Assembly: GCA_028691575.1 (NCBI GenBank)
Contig: JAQUYY010000139.1
Location: forward strand, 1-5,287
Length of the DNA: 5,287 bases
Source: Candidatus Gastranaerophilales bacterium
Lineage (GTDB): Bacteria; Cyanobacteriota; Vampirovibrionia; Gastranaerophilales; JAQUYY01
Direction of reading: 5' to 3'
Below the pieces are notes generated by a model. It made no database searches. It was not told the origin of the DNA and was given only the letters and a program-made list of their open reading frames with translations. Positions 1 to 5,287 of this stretch are shown here, in pieces (the first letter of the stretch is position 1; every line of letters begins with the position of its first letter). The position numbers and the translations under genes were made by a program.

Positions 1-1
1 T

Positions 2-682
2 ATAGTCGACATTACGGATAAATATTTGCATGAATTAGTTGAGAGAAAATCTAATAACCTTAGATTAACAGGCAAAACTCTTTTCTTTGCTGCAGTTTTA
101 TTGAGACTGAAGTCTGATATTTTAGAAGGAATTAATCCGTTAGCCGAACAGCAAGAAGAGTTTACGGATAATTTTGATGAAGATTATGATAATCCGGATT
201 TTGATACACAAGCTCCGATGAACCTTAAAAACATTGTTTCTCTTGAGCAAGTCATTGAAAGAAGAACAAGCGTAAAACTTCAAAAAAGCAGGGTTGTAAC
301 ATTAAAAGATTTAATTAAACAACTAGAATTTTATGAAGAAATGGAAAAAAAACGCTCTTTAAGAAATGCTCACCAACGTGCTAAAACAAGAGCAAAATCT
401 TACGCTAATTTTACGCCGGAAGATATTATTGAAATGGCCCATGACGAGTATATTGAAGATAGCGTTGAAAGACTGCACATAATACTTATAAAACTTTTTG
501 AATCGGATGAAAAAATCGAATTAAATGAGCTAAATGAAACCGGCATGGACAGAATTTCAACTTACATTGCACTACTGTTTTTATCCGCAAGAAGTCGCAT
601 TGACCTTGTTCAGGACGAATTTTATTCGGATTTATATATAATTCAAGAAAAAGAAGAGCCAAAACAAGCTATTGACGCTTGA
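2..682 (+). CDS. scpA: Segregation and condensation protein A (ScpA), 5'-truncated by the window edge
   Basis: ScpA is the kleisin subunit of the bacterial Smc-ScpA-ScpB condensin. It bridges the Smc head domains and binds ScpB, helping to compact and segregate the nucleoid. The reading frame is open to the left edge. The first visible residues, IVDITDKYLHEL, match the conserved 'I..ITDQYL' stretch of ScpA, so the TTG at 26-28 is an internal leucine and the real start, probably some tens of codons upstream, lies outside. Next comes the helical N-terminal Smc-binding segment (LTGKTLFFAAVLLRLKSDILEG). An acidic linker (EEFTDNFDEDYDNPDFD) and a charged helical middle follow. The C-terminal winged-helix segment (MDRISTYIALLFLSARSRIDLVQDEFYSDLYI) matches the kleisin C-terminus that contacts the Smc head. 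About 226 residues are visible, against roughly 240-280 in the family. No scpB follows; the next gene is on the opposite strand. Family assignment is strong; the start is unknown. Confidence 0.88.
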   Translation: MVDITDKYLHELVERKSNNLRLTGKTLFFAAVLLRLKSDILEGINPLAEQQEEFTDNFDEDYDNPDFDTQAPMNLKNIVSLEQVIERRTSVKLQKSRVVTLKDLIKQLEFYEEMEKKRSLRNAHQRAKTRAKSYANFTPEDIIEMAHDEYIEDSVERLHIILIKLFESDEKIELNELNETGMDRISTYIALLFLSARSRIDLVQDEFYSDLYIIQEKEEPKQAIDA

Positions 683-688
683 TTTTTT
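661..688. terminator. Compact bidirectional intrinsic terminator between scpA and the glycosyltransferase gene
   Basis: CAAGC (665-669) and GCTTG (677-681) form a 5-bp stem with a 7-nt loop. On the + strand it is followed by A and then six T (683-688). Read on the - strand, the same hairpin is followed by TTTT (complement of 661-664). The flanking AAAA and TTTTTT can extend the stem past a single bulged base. The element overlaps the last codons of scpA and lies just past the stop of the leftward gene, so it could end both convergent transcripts. The stem is short, so efficiency is uncertain. Confidence 0.55.
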
Positions 689-690
689 AA

Positions 691-1878
691 CTATTCTTTT
701 ATAAAAATTTTGAATTTATCATTAAAAATCCACAATGCTATAACAGCAAGCCCTATTGTATATGCAGGATAAAAGGCTCTGTAGCCCCATAAGACAGGCC
801 AAAACAAAGGAAGCAATGTTAAAGTTGTTGCCCAAAATTTGTGTGAATTTTTTGATAAAACATAAAATGCAAACGGTAAATAAAAAGCCATTGCATAAGT
901 ATAAGCAAAAAAACTGCAAAAGGGTGTTAAATAAAAGAATATGTAAAAATTAACCGCATTTTCCTTGTCGTTTTTTATTTTATTAAGAAATGCAAACATT
1001 GTAACAAGGCATATTGCACTAATTTGATACCGTGATAAATTAAATAAATTTAAGAAATTTAAAACATGATTTTTCGTATAAACAAAATGGTCAAAAGTAT
1101 AGCTTAACGGGCTTCCCTTAATCTGTAAAAATGCTGCAGGATTGCTGTTTATAATCGGCAAAACATCTGATAAAACGATTTTTCCCGAACCTCTTAAAAT
1201 AGTTAAATTTTTGAAAAACAATAGTTGATTTTCAAAACCGAATATTAAGCCGCTTAATATTAACAATATTGCAGAAAAAGCAATGGTTGAAAAAATTATT
1301 TTATACTGTTTTCTAAAAATAAAATATAATAAAACCAGTCCCGGATACACTCTTAGCATAATTGGAATGGCAATAAGCAATCCTGAGAAGAACTTATCCT
1401 TATAATGATAGCCTAATGCCATTAATAACGCTATTAAAATATAAACCTGTCCTCTTTCAAAATTAAAAACAACAGGAATGCTAAAAAACAGTAATAACAA
1501 GAAAAAATCGTTTAATTTATATTTGCTTTTAAAAAATAATAAAAGAGTGGATGCACAAAAAATGTTAAAAATACCAAAAGCCAATTTTGACCAATAATAA
1601 GAGTCTATAAGACCAAATGGCAAGTATAAAAACAGTGAAGGTAATGGATAAACATATCTTGATATTGAAAAAATCCAATTAGAATCGTTGTAAATTGCAC
1701 CTTGCAAAACATTATTATCGTAAGGGTTTAAACCGTTTAAAAATGCCTTAATTGCCACAAATCCGGAACGGTAGTCCATTTGATAACTTTCAACGGATAG
1801 GCTCAATAAATGCACCGACAGTAAAATAAATCCTAAAATTAAGAATTTGTTTTCTTTTAAAAATTTTAAAATATTCAT
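691..1878 (-). CDS. Polytopic membrane glycosyltransferase, GT87/DUF2029-like (GT-C fold)
   Basis: This 395-residue, highly hydrophobic protein has about 10-12 predicted membrane segments by eye. The first covers roughly residues 11-30 and the last roughly 370-385. It resembles GT87/DUF2029 enzymes, a GT-C group that includes actinobacterial PimE, which transfers sugar from a polyprenyl-phosphate donor to lipid or glycan acceptors on the outer face of the membrane. Supporting landmarks, in order, are an acidic residue just after TM1 (D35 in QMDYRSGF), GLNPYD (49-54), YVYPLPSLFLYLPF (75-88), and a GQ pair (143-144) before a helix leading to LRVYPG (175-180). In many relatives that last segment carries Lys where this protein has R176. 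The ATG at 1876-1878 is supported by GGAAG (1886-1890) seven bases upstream. The gene begins 18 bp after nadE and probably shares its transcript. The sugar and acceptor cannot be told from sequence; another GT-C family is possible. Confidence 0.72.
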   Translation of the reverse strand: MNILKFLKENKFLILGFILLSVHLLSLSVESYQMDYRSGFVAIKAFLNGLNPYDNNVLQGAIYNDSNWIFSISRYVYPLPSLFLYLPFGLIDSYYWSKLAFGIFNIFCASTLLLFFKSKYKLNDFFLLLLFFSIPVVFNFERGQVYILIALLMALGYHYKDKFFSGLLIAIPIMLRVYPGLVLLYFIFRKQYKIIFSTIAFSAILLILSGLIFGFENQLLFFKNLTILRGSGKIVLSDVLPIINSNPAAFLQIKGSPLSYTFDHFVYTKNHVLNFLNLFNLSRYQISAICLVTMFAFLNKIKNDKENAVNFYIFFYLTPFCSFFAYTYAMAFYLPFAFYVLSKNSHKFWATTLTLLPLFWPVLWGYRAFYPAYTIGLAVIALWIFNDKFKIFIKE

Positions 1879-1896
1879 TTTTTTACTTCCGTTAAA

Positions 1897-3531
1897 TTAG
1901 TGAAATTTGTAACCTTGAACAATCGGAAATCTTCTTCCGGAGCCAAATGCACGGGTTGTAACCTTTAATCCTAAAGTTGCCTGTTTTCTTTTATATTCAT
2001 TATTGTTGATTTTGCGAATAAGGTCTAAAACGAGCTCTTTTGGATGTTTAACAGCAATTTCATCGGGACATTTGTATTCTTCTATATATGCCTTTAAAAT
2101 ACTGTCCAGAGCTTCGTAAGGGGGTAGAGTATCCCGATCAGCCTGATTCGGTCTTAATTCTGCTGAAGGTTCTTTTTCGATAGTTGAATAGGGGATAATT
2201 TCTTTGTCTTTGTTTATAAATCTTGAAAGGGAATAGACCATTGTCTTTGGCACATCTGACAAGAAGTTAAAACCACCTGCCATATCTCCGTATAATGTGC
2301 AGTAACCAACGGAAATCTCGGACTTATTGCCTGTGCTTAAAAGCAAGTATCCGTAGCGGTTTGAGTATGTCATTAGAATATTGCCCCGAATTCTTGCCTG
2401 TAGATTTTCTTCGGCAATACCGGTTACGACTTCTTCTTTTGTATCAAGGTTTTCTTTAAAAGAATCAAAAATATTTTTTATTGGAATAATTTTGCATTCC
2501 ATTCCTAAATTTTCAGCTAATGCAATTGAATCGTCAATGCTTCCCTTGGAAGAATATTTGCTTGGCATGGTTATTCCCACAACATTTTCAGAGCCCAATG
2601 CTTGACATGCAATTGCAGCCGTTAGCGCAGAGTCAATTCCCCCTGACAGCCCGATTAAAACTTTTTTAAATTTAAGCTTTGAACAATAGTCCTTAATGCC
2701 AAGTTTTAAAGCTTTTAGTAATGTTTCTTCTTCGTGGGTTGAAATTTCATTGATTTCACCTGTGTTCTTTTCCAAATCAAAAATTGTTAAATCTTCTTCA
2801 AAATCTTTGTTTTGAGTAATAATTGAGCCATTTTTATCGACTGCAATGCTGTTTCCGTCAAAAACCAAATCGTCATTTGCCCCTACTTGATTTACATAAA
2901 CCACAGGTATAGAATATTTTTTTGCAATATTGCAAATCATTTCTTTTCGGGCAATTTCCTTACCAATATTGTATGGCGAAGCTGAAATATTAATAATAAC
3001 TTCTGCCTGCTGTTCATACAGCTTTTCGATAGGGTTATATTCATATAAGGGCTTGTCAAAATAATCTTTATCGTTCCAAATATCTTCACAAATGGTTAAA
3101 CCGATTTTTTTACCTTTAAAATCAATAACTTCAGTTATTTTGCCGTCTTCAAAGTAGCGTGTTTCGTCAAACACGTCATAAGTTGGCAAAAGACATTTGT
3201 TATATTTTGAAATTATTTTACCTTTATAAATCAAAACAGCCGAATTAAAGTATTTTTTGCCGAATTTATCAACATTTTTGTCCACAAACCCACAAATAAC
3301 AGCAATTTTATCAGTATATTTTTTTAACTCTTCAATTTTTGTCAAATTATCATCAATAAAGCAATTGAAGTCCAAAAGGTCTTTTGGCGGATACCCGGTG
3401 ACGCAAAGTTCAGGAAATACAACTATATCAGCATTTTTTTCAATGGCTTTGCCAATATATAACTTTATTAATTCTATATTATTGTCTAAATCTCCAACCT
3501 TTGTGTTTATTTGGGCTAAAGCTATTTTCAT
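1897..3531 (-). CDS. nadE: Glutamine-dependent NAD+ synthetase (glutaminase-fused)
   Basis: NadE catalyses the last step of NAD+ synthesis: ATP-dependent amidation of nicotinic acid adenine dinucleotide, with ammonia from glutamine. The protein has 544 residues, typical of the two-domain bacterial form. The N-terminal nitrilase-type glutaminase domain (about 1-260) shows the Glu-Lys-Cys triad: E41 in FPELCVTGYPP, K113 in NKCLLPTYDVFDE, and C148 in TICEDIW. The C-terminal synthetase domain (about 265-544) has the ATP-pyrophosphatase P-loop LSGGIDSAL (295-303), then ENLQARIRG (375-383), NKSEISVGYCTLYGD (402-416) and a C-terminal KRKQATLGLKVT segment, all family hallmarks. The catalytic residues looked for are present, so it should use glutamine directly. 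The ATG at 3529-3531 is preceded by AAGGA (3538-3542) at 6-nt spacing. The gene has its own candidate promoter and leads a likely two-gene unit with the membrane glycosyltransferase. Confidence 0.95.
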   Translation of the reverse strand: MKIALAQINTKVGDLDNNIELIKLYIGKAIEKNADIVVFPELCVTGYPPKDLLDFNCFIDDNLTKIEELKKYTDKIAVICGFVDKNVDKFGKKYFNSAVLIYKGKIISKYNKCLLPTYDVFDETRYFEDGKITEVIDFKGKKIGLTICEDIWNDKDYFDKPLYEYNPIEKLYEQQAEVIINISASPYNIGKEIARKEMICNIAKKYSIPVVYVNQVGANDDLVFDGNSIAVDKNGSIITQNKDFEEDLTIFDLEKNTGEINEISTHEEETLLKALKLGIKDYCSKLKFKKVLIGLSGGIDSALTAAIACQALGSENVVGITMPSKYSSKGSIDDSIALAENLGMECKIIPIKNIFDSFKENLDTKEEVVTGIAEENLQARIRGNILMTYSNRYGYLLLSTGNKSEISVGYCTLYGDMAGGFNFLSDVPKTMVYSLSRFINKDKEIIPYSTIEKEPSAELRPNQADRDTLPPYEALDSILKAYIEEYKCPDEIAVKHPKELVLDLIRKINNNEYKRKQATLGLKVTTRAFGSGRRFPIVQGYKFH

Positions 3532-3562
3532 AAATCATCCTTGTTTTTGTTCTTTTAAAACA

Positions 3563-3591
3563 ATTTTAGCATAAGATTATCGTAAAATTAA
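3563..3591 (-). promoter_or_regulatory. Candidate extended -10 sigma70-type promoter of nadE
   Basis: Read on the - strand, TGCTAAAAT gives an extended -10 element: TAAAAT at 3563-3568, with TG one base upstream. A weak -35-like TTAATT lies at 3586-3591 with a 17-bp spacer. Transcription would start near 3556, leaving a leader of about 25 nt that includes the AAGGA ribosome binding site. The poor -35 fits an extended -10 promoter or one helped by an activator. Sequence inspection only. Confidence 0.5.
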
Positions 3592-3597
3592 TGATAT

Positions 3598-3658
3598 TTC
3601 ACAATGTGAAGAATGGCAATAAGTGTTTAAAAAACACTTAATCGTGATAGATTTCACA
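3598..3658. promoter_or_regulatory. Cluster of inverted repeats upstream of the nadE promoter, possible operators
   Basis: Three symmetric elements lie close together. TTCACAATGTGAA (3598-3610) has 5-bp arms around 3 bases. TAAGTGTTT / AAACACTTA (3620-3628 and 3632-3640) has perfect 9-bp arms around AAA. CGTGA-N6-TCACA (3643-3658) differs from the CRP-type consensus TGTGA-N6-TCACA at one position. The 10-mer ATTTCACAAT also occurs twice (3596-3605 and 3651-3660). With a start site near 3556, their centres fall near -48, -74 and -94. They could bind a regulator of nadE; the middle one could also fold as an RNA hairpin but has no following T-run. They do not match the NiaR or NrtR operators as I remember them. 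The regulator is unknown. Confidence 0.4.
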
Positions 3659-3660
3659 AT

Positions 3661-3698
3661 AAAAAAAGAGCTTGTTTCTTTTTTAAACAGGCTCTTTT
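3661..3698 (-). terminator. Intrinsic terminator of the 101-codon gene
   Basis: AAAAGAGC (3664-3671) pairs with GCTCTTTT (3691-3698), and TGTTT (3673-3677) pairs with AAACA (3685-3689), around a 7-nt loop. On the - strand the arms enclose one C-A mismatch, and the hairpin ends in a run of seven T (complement of 3661-3667) partly shared with the stem. It begins 20 bp past the stop codon of the small gene and precedes the nadE promoter, so it separates the two transcription units. The + strand read gives a U-G wobble and GGGGTTTTT, but no + strand gene lies upstream. Confidence 0.8.
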
Positions 3699-3718
3699 GG
3701 GGTTTTTGTGATTTATTA

Positions 3719-4024
3719 TTATGCGATATAGTCTAATTTTTGACTGGCTTTTGCAATATTCAATAGATTTTCCTCAACTTTTGCAGCTTTTTTCTGGGTT
3801 TCTTTTGAGAATAATAAATTAAACAAACCGGCTGCTTCTTGCCCTAAAAACTTAAATATATTGCTGTCACCGTCTACGAGAGTAGGTCTTCTGGCTCCTT
3901 CGGTGGCTCTTAGTGCTGCTTCAACAAGTTCGGGATTTTTGCTTGACAAAGCTGCCATTGTATAATTAGACTCATATCTTCCTTTAAAATTAACTTTATT
4001 ATCTGCGATTGGTCTTACGTTCAT
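3719..4024 (-). CDS. Uncharacterised 101-residue protein with N-terminal VNFKG motif
   Basis: I do not recognise a functional family. The protein begins MNVRPIADNKVNFKGRYE. A short N-terminal motif of the 'NFKG/SFKG' kind is something I associate, from memory, with many proteins of Gastranaerophilales-type bacteria; its role is unknown to me. The rest is soluble-looking and mostly helical. Residues 23-42 (MAALSSKNPELVEAALRA) and 55-97 look amphipathic, and the last part (KETQKKAAKVEENLLNIAKASQKL) is charged and could form a coiled coil. There is no signal peptide or membrane segment. The ATG at 4022-4024 has GAGG (4033-4036) eight bases upstream. Its own near-consensus promoter and a good terminator make it a well-defined single-gene unit of about 400 nt, which supports it being real. 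It is transcribed divergently from the small RNA next door. Confidence 0.75.
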   Translation of the reverse strand: MNVRPIADNKVNFKGRYESNYTMAALSSKNPELVEAALRATEGARRPTLVDGDSNIFKFLGQEAAGLFNLLFSKETQKKAAKVEENLLNIAKASQKLDYIA

Positions 4025-4077
4025 TTTCTTAGCCTCATGTATTTAGTGTTTTATTTACACTTTATCTTTATGATTAC

Positions 4078-4106
4078 ATTATTAACTATAAAGTTTATTT
4101 TGTCAA
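4078..4106 (-). promoter_or_regulatory. Near-consensus sigma70-type promoter of the 101-codon gene
   Basis: On the - strand there is a perfect -35 TTGACA (4101-4106), a 17-bp spacer, and a -10 AATAAT (4078-4083, five of six to consensus). Transcription would start near 4071, giving a 5' leader of about 47 nt. Directly upstream is a run of eight T then seven A (4110-4124 on the + strand), which could act as an UP-like A/T tract. This is the best promoter match in the window. Confidence 0.75.
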
Positions 4107-4156
4107 CCCTTTTTTTTAAAAAAATGTTAAGAAAATATTAAATCTTTTAATTCGCT

Positions 4157-4162
4157 TACAAT
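4157..4162 (+). promoter_or_regulatory. Candidate -10 element for the + strand small RNA
   Basis: TACAAT (4157-4162) matches the -10 consensus at five of six positions and would place the start near 4169-4170, exactly where the RNA's closing stem begins. No good -35 is visible: at 17-bp spacing the hexamer at 4134-4139 is AATATT. The region upstream is rich in A and T tracts. Confidence 0.45.
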
Positions 4163-4169
4163 ATAGCCT

Positions 4170-4298
4170 TACTGTATACCCAGTTGGCGGATTGTGAGGA
4201 GGACTGATTTTTGTTTTATTATAATTATCTTTTTCATACTTCCAGCTATTCTTAATTCCAGACAGTACGAGTCTTTTTATTACAAAAAGACTCTTTTT
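4170..4298 (+). ncRNA. Candidate Yfr2-like small RNA (about 129 nt)
   Basis: This intergenic stretch has the layout of an independent small RNA. TACTGT (4170-4175), at the predicted 5' end, is the reverse complement of ACAGTA (4262-4267), which lies just before the terminator hairpin. Inside, CAGT (4181-4184) pairs with ACTG (4203-4206), extended by a U-G pair, and presents a 16-nt purine-rich loop (4186-4201) reading GGCGGATTGTGAGGAG. The 9-mer TGTGAGGAG (4193-4201) is the exact complement of nine bases of ACUCCUCACAC, the conserved core of cyanobacterial sRNA Yfr1. Yfr2-family RNAs are known for a loop motif nearly complementary to Yfr1. The RNA would be longer than the Yfr2 members I recall (roughly 60-95 nt), with an AT-rich middle (4207-4240). 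Its targets would be base-paired mRNAs or another sRNA. Alternatives are an unrelated sRNA or a leader with a short peptide. The match is from memory of the motifs. Confidence 0.55.
4269..4298 (+). terminator. Intrinsic terminator of the + strand small RNA
   Basis: GAGTCTTTTT (4269-4278) and AAAAAGACTC (4284-4293) form a perfect 10-bp stem with a 5-nt loop, followed directly by TTTTT (4294-4298). The T-run is on the + strand side only. In the - strand direction the hairpin is followed by GTACTG, so it is not a conventional terminator for dnaA, whose stop codon is 37 bp beyond. Its orientation is the main evidence that something is transcribed rightward here. Confidence 0.8.
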
Positions 4299-4334
4299 CT
4301 ATATAGTTAGGGTTAAAGGACTTTTATACACTTA

Positions 4335-5287
4335 TTATTTTTTGTAATTGCAGGAAATTTCTCTTGATATTTCTTCAATATCACTATTTAACTTTTTATT
4401 TCTGCCAATATCTTCTTTTACTTTTTCATAAGCATATAAAATAGAAGTATGTTTGCGTTTGCCGAAAGATTCCCCAATTACGGGAAAACTCGCCCCAATA
4501 AGCTCTCTTGTTAAATATATTGCAATTTGTCTCGCATAAGAAATGTCTTTTGAGCGGCCTTGCCCCTTAATTATTGATGGTTCAACGGCAAAATACTTTG
4601 CTGTTTCTTCAATAACTTTATCAATGTTTAAATTTTTGACTTCCCCCGTAAAATTAATAACTTTTCTAACGGTATCAATAGTTAAGGGAGATTCGTTTAT
4701 GCTGGAATATGCAACAACACGGTTTAGCGCACCTTCAAGTTCTCTAATATTGCTTGTATAGGCAGTTGCAATAAGTTCAATTATATCTTGTGGCACATTC
4801 ATGTTATCCATTTCTGATTTGTTTTGAAGAATTGCAATTCTGGTTTCAATATCAGGTGGTTGAATATCCGCCAATAAGCCCCACTCAAATCGGCTTCTAA
4901 GCCTATCGGTTAAAGTCGGAATGTTTTTAGGGTGTCTGTCGCTGGTAATTACAATTTGTTTGCCTGCTCCATGCAAATATTCAAAAGTATGGAAAATTTC
5001 TTCCTGTGTTTGAATTTTAGATTCAATAAATTGAATATCATCGAGCAATAAAACATCCACATATCTGTATTTTTGTCTAAAATTGCTCATTTGGCTGTTT
5101 CCGCCTTTTTTCAAACAATTAACAAGGTCATTGGTAAAATTTTCTGTATTTGTATATTTAACTTTTAATTCGGGGTAATTATATAAAACATAATGCCCAA
5201 TAGCGTGCATTAAGTGAGTTTTGCCAAGACCCGTACCACCGTATATAAACAACGGATTATAATTTTTAGCGGGTTCTTTTGCCACAG
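4335..5287 (-). CDS. dnaA: Chromosomal replication initiator DnaA, 5'-truncated by the window edge
   Basis: DnaA is the AAA+ initiator that binds DnaA boxes at oriC, forms an ATP-dependent filament and opens the duplex. About 316 codons are visible. The frame is open to the right edge, and the first visible residues (VAKEPAKNYNPLFIYGG) are the usual entry into the AAA+ domain, so the GTG at 5283-5285 is not the start. Domains I and II, roughly 130 residues, lie outside. Visible motifs, numbered from that Val, are Walker A GGTGLGKT (16-23), Walker B LLLDDIQF (79-86), sensor I VITSDR (112-117), the box VII arginine-finger region RLRSRFEWG (128-136) and sensor II NIRELEGALNR (179-189). Domain IV has GQGRSKDISYARQIAIYLTREL and the DNA-binding signature FGKRKHTSILYAYEKV (274-289). 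All key residues looked for are present. No dnaN follows it; the next element is a convergent small RNA. No dedicated terminator is visible on its strand. Confidence 0.96.
   Translation of the reverse strand, partial: VAKEPAKNYNPLFIYGGTGLGKTHLMHAIGHYVLYNYPELKVKYTNTENFTNDLVNCLKKGGNSQMSNFRQKYRYVDVLLLDDIQFIESKIQTQEEIFHTFEYLHGAGKQIVITSDRHPKNIPTLTDRLRSRFEWGLLADIQPPDIETRIAILQNKSEMDNMNVPQDIIELIATAYTSNIRELEGALNRVVAYSSINESPLTIDTVRKVINFTGEVKNLNIDKVIEETAKYFAVEPSIIKGQGRSKDISYARQIAIYLTRELIGASFPVIGESFGKRKHTSILYAYEKVKEDIGRNKKLNSDIEEISREISCNYKK

Noticed and set aside
26..28. TTG as a start codon for ScpA.
   Set aside because: The frame continues upstream to the edge and encodes conserved ScpA residues (IVDITDKY), so the true start is outside the window.
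722..919. A - strand open frame of 65 codons within the glycosyltransferase gene.
   Set aside because: It overlaps the membrane protein in another frame of the same strand and has no independent support.
3257..3574. A + strand open frame of 105 codons over the start of nadE, and similar frames at 756-953, 2381-2605 and 4543-4761.
   Set aside because: They lie antisense to well-supported genes with no ribosome binding site or recognisable protein features. They are by-products of the real coding strand.
4021..4038. A 5-codon upstream frame (ATG AGG CTA AGA AAA TGA) overlapping the start of the 101-codon gene.
   Set aside because: It has no ribosome binding site of its own, and its second codon is the AGG of the real gene's GAGG. 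It is probably chance.
4163..4210. A Yfr1-like RNA on the - strand, since the complement contains CUCCUCACA.
   Set aside because: No terminator hairpin follows on that strand, whereas the + strand has both a -10 element and a terminator in the right order.
4211..4255. A 14-codon leader peptide starting at TTG 4211, eight bases after GGAGG, inside the candidate small RNA.
   Set aside because: It has a rare start codon and AT-driven composition, and the GGAGG is better explained as part of the loop motif. It remains a minor alternative to the sRNA reading.
4324..4332. DnaA box (TTATACACT) and a possible origin next to dnaA.
   Set aside because: It is a single copy with one mismatch to TTATNCACA. 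Another near-match (TTGTCCACA, 3278-3286) lies inside nadE. There is no cluster, so no oriC is claimed.

Overview
The window is AT-rich (about one third G+C by eye), bacterial and densely coded. It holds four recognisable protein genes, one short unrecognised gene and one probable small RNA. A cyanobacterial-lineage, non-photosynthetic bacterium (Vampirovibrionia/Melainabacteria, such as gut Gastranaerophilales) is my best guess. The reasons are the low G+C, a short protein carrying an N-terminal 'VNFKG' motif that I associate from memory with that group, and an intergenic RNA resembling the cyanobacterial Yfr2 family. This assignment is inference.

Layout. At the left edge the 3' part of scpA (condensin kleisin) runs rightward. 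It converges, with an 8-bp gap, on a leftward pair: nadE (glutamine-dependent NAD+ synthetase) followed 18 bp later by a GT87/DUF2029-type polytopic membrane glycosyltransferase. A small bidirectional terminator covers the convergence point. Upstream of nadE lie an extended -10 promoter and a cluster of inverted repeats. Next comes a strong intrinsic terminator that ends a 101-codon leftward gene, which has its own near-consensus sigma70 promoter. At the right edge dnaA runs leftward into the window and is cut before its domain I/II region.

The 310-bp gap between the small gene and dnaA is not empty. On the + strand it shows a -10 element, a 5' end that can pair with a segment just before the terminator, and a hairpin presenting a 16-nt loop with UGUGAGGAG. 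That 9-mer is the exact reverse complement of part of the Yfr1 core motif (ACUCCUCACAC). An intrinsic terminator oriented for + strand transcription follows. This looks like a Yfr2-type sRNA of about 130 nt transcribed toward dnaA, and it is the most interesting item here.

The genes are mainly housekeeping (chromosome segregation, replication initiation, NAD synthesis) plus one envelope glycosyltransferase. They do not form one pathway. No CRISPR, transposon, tRNA or rRNA was seen.
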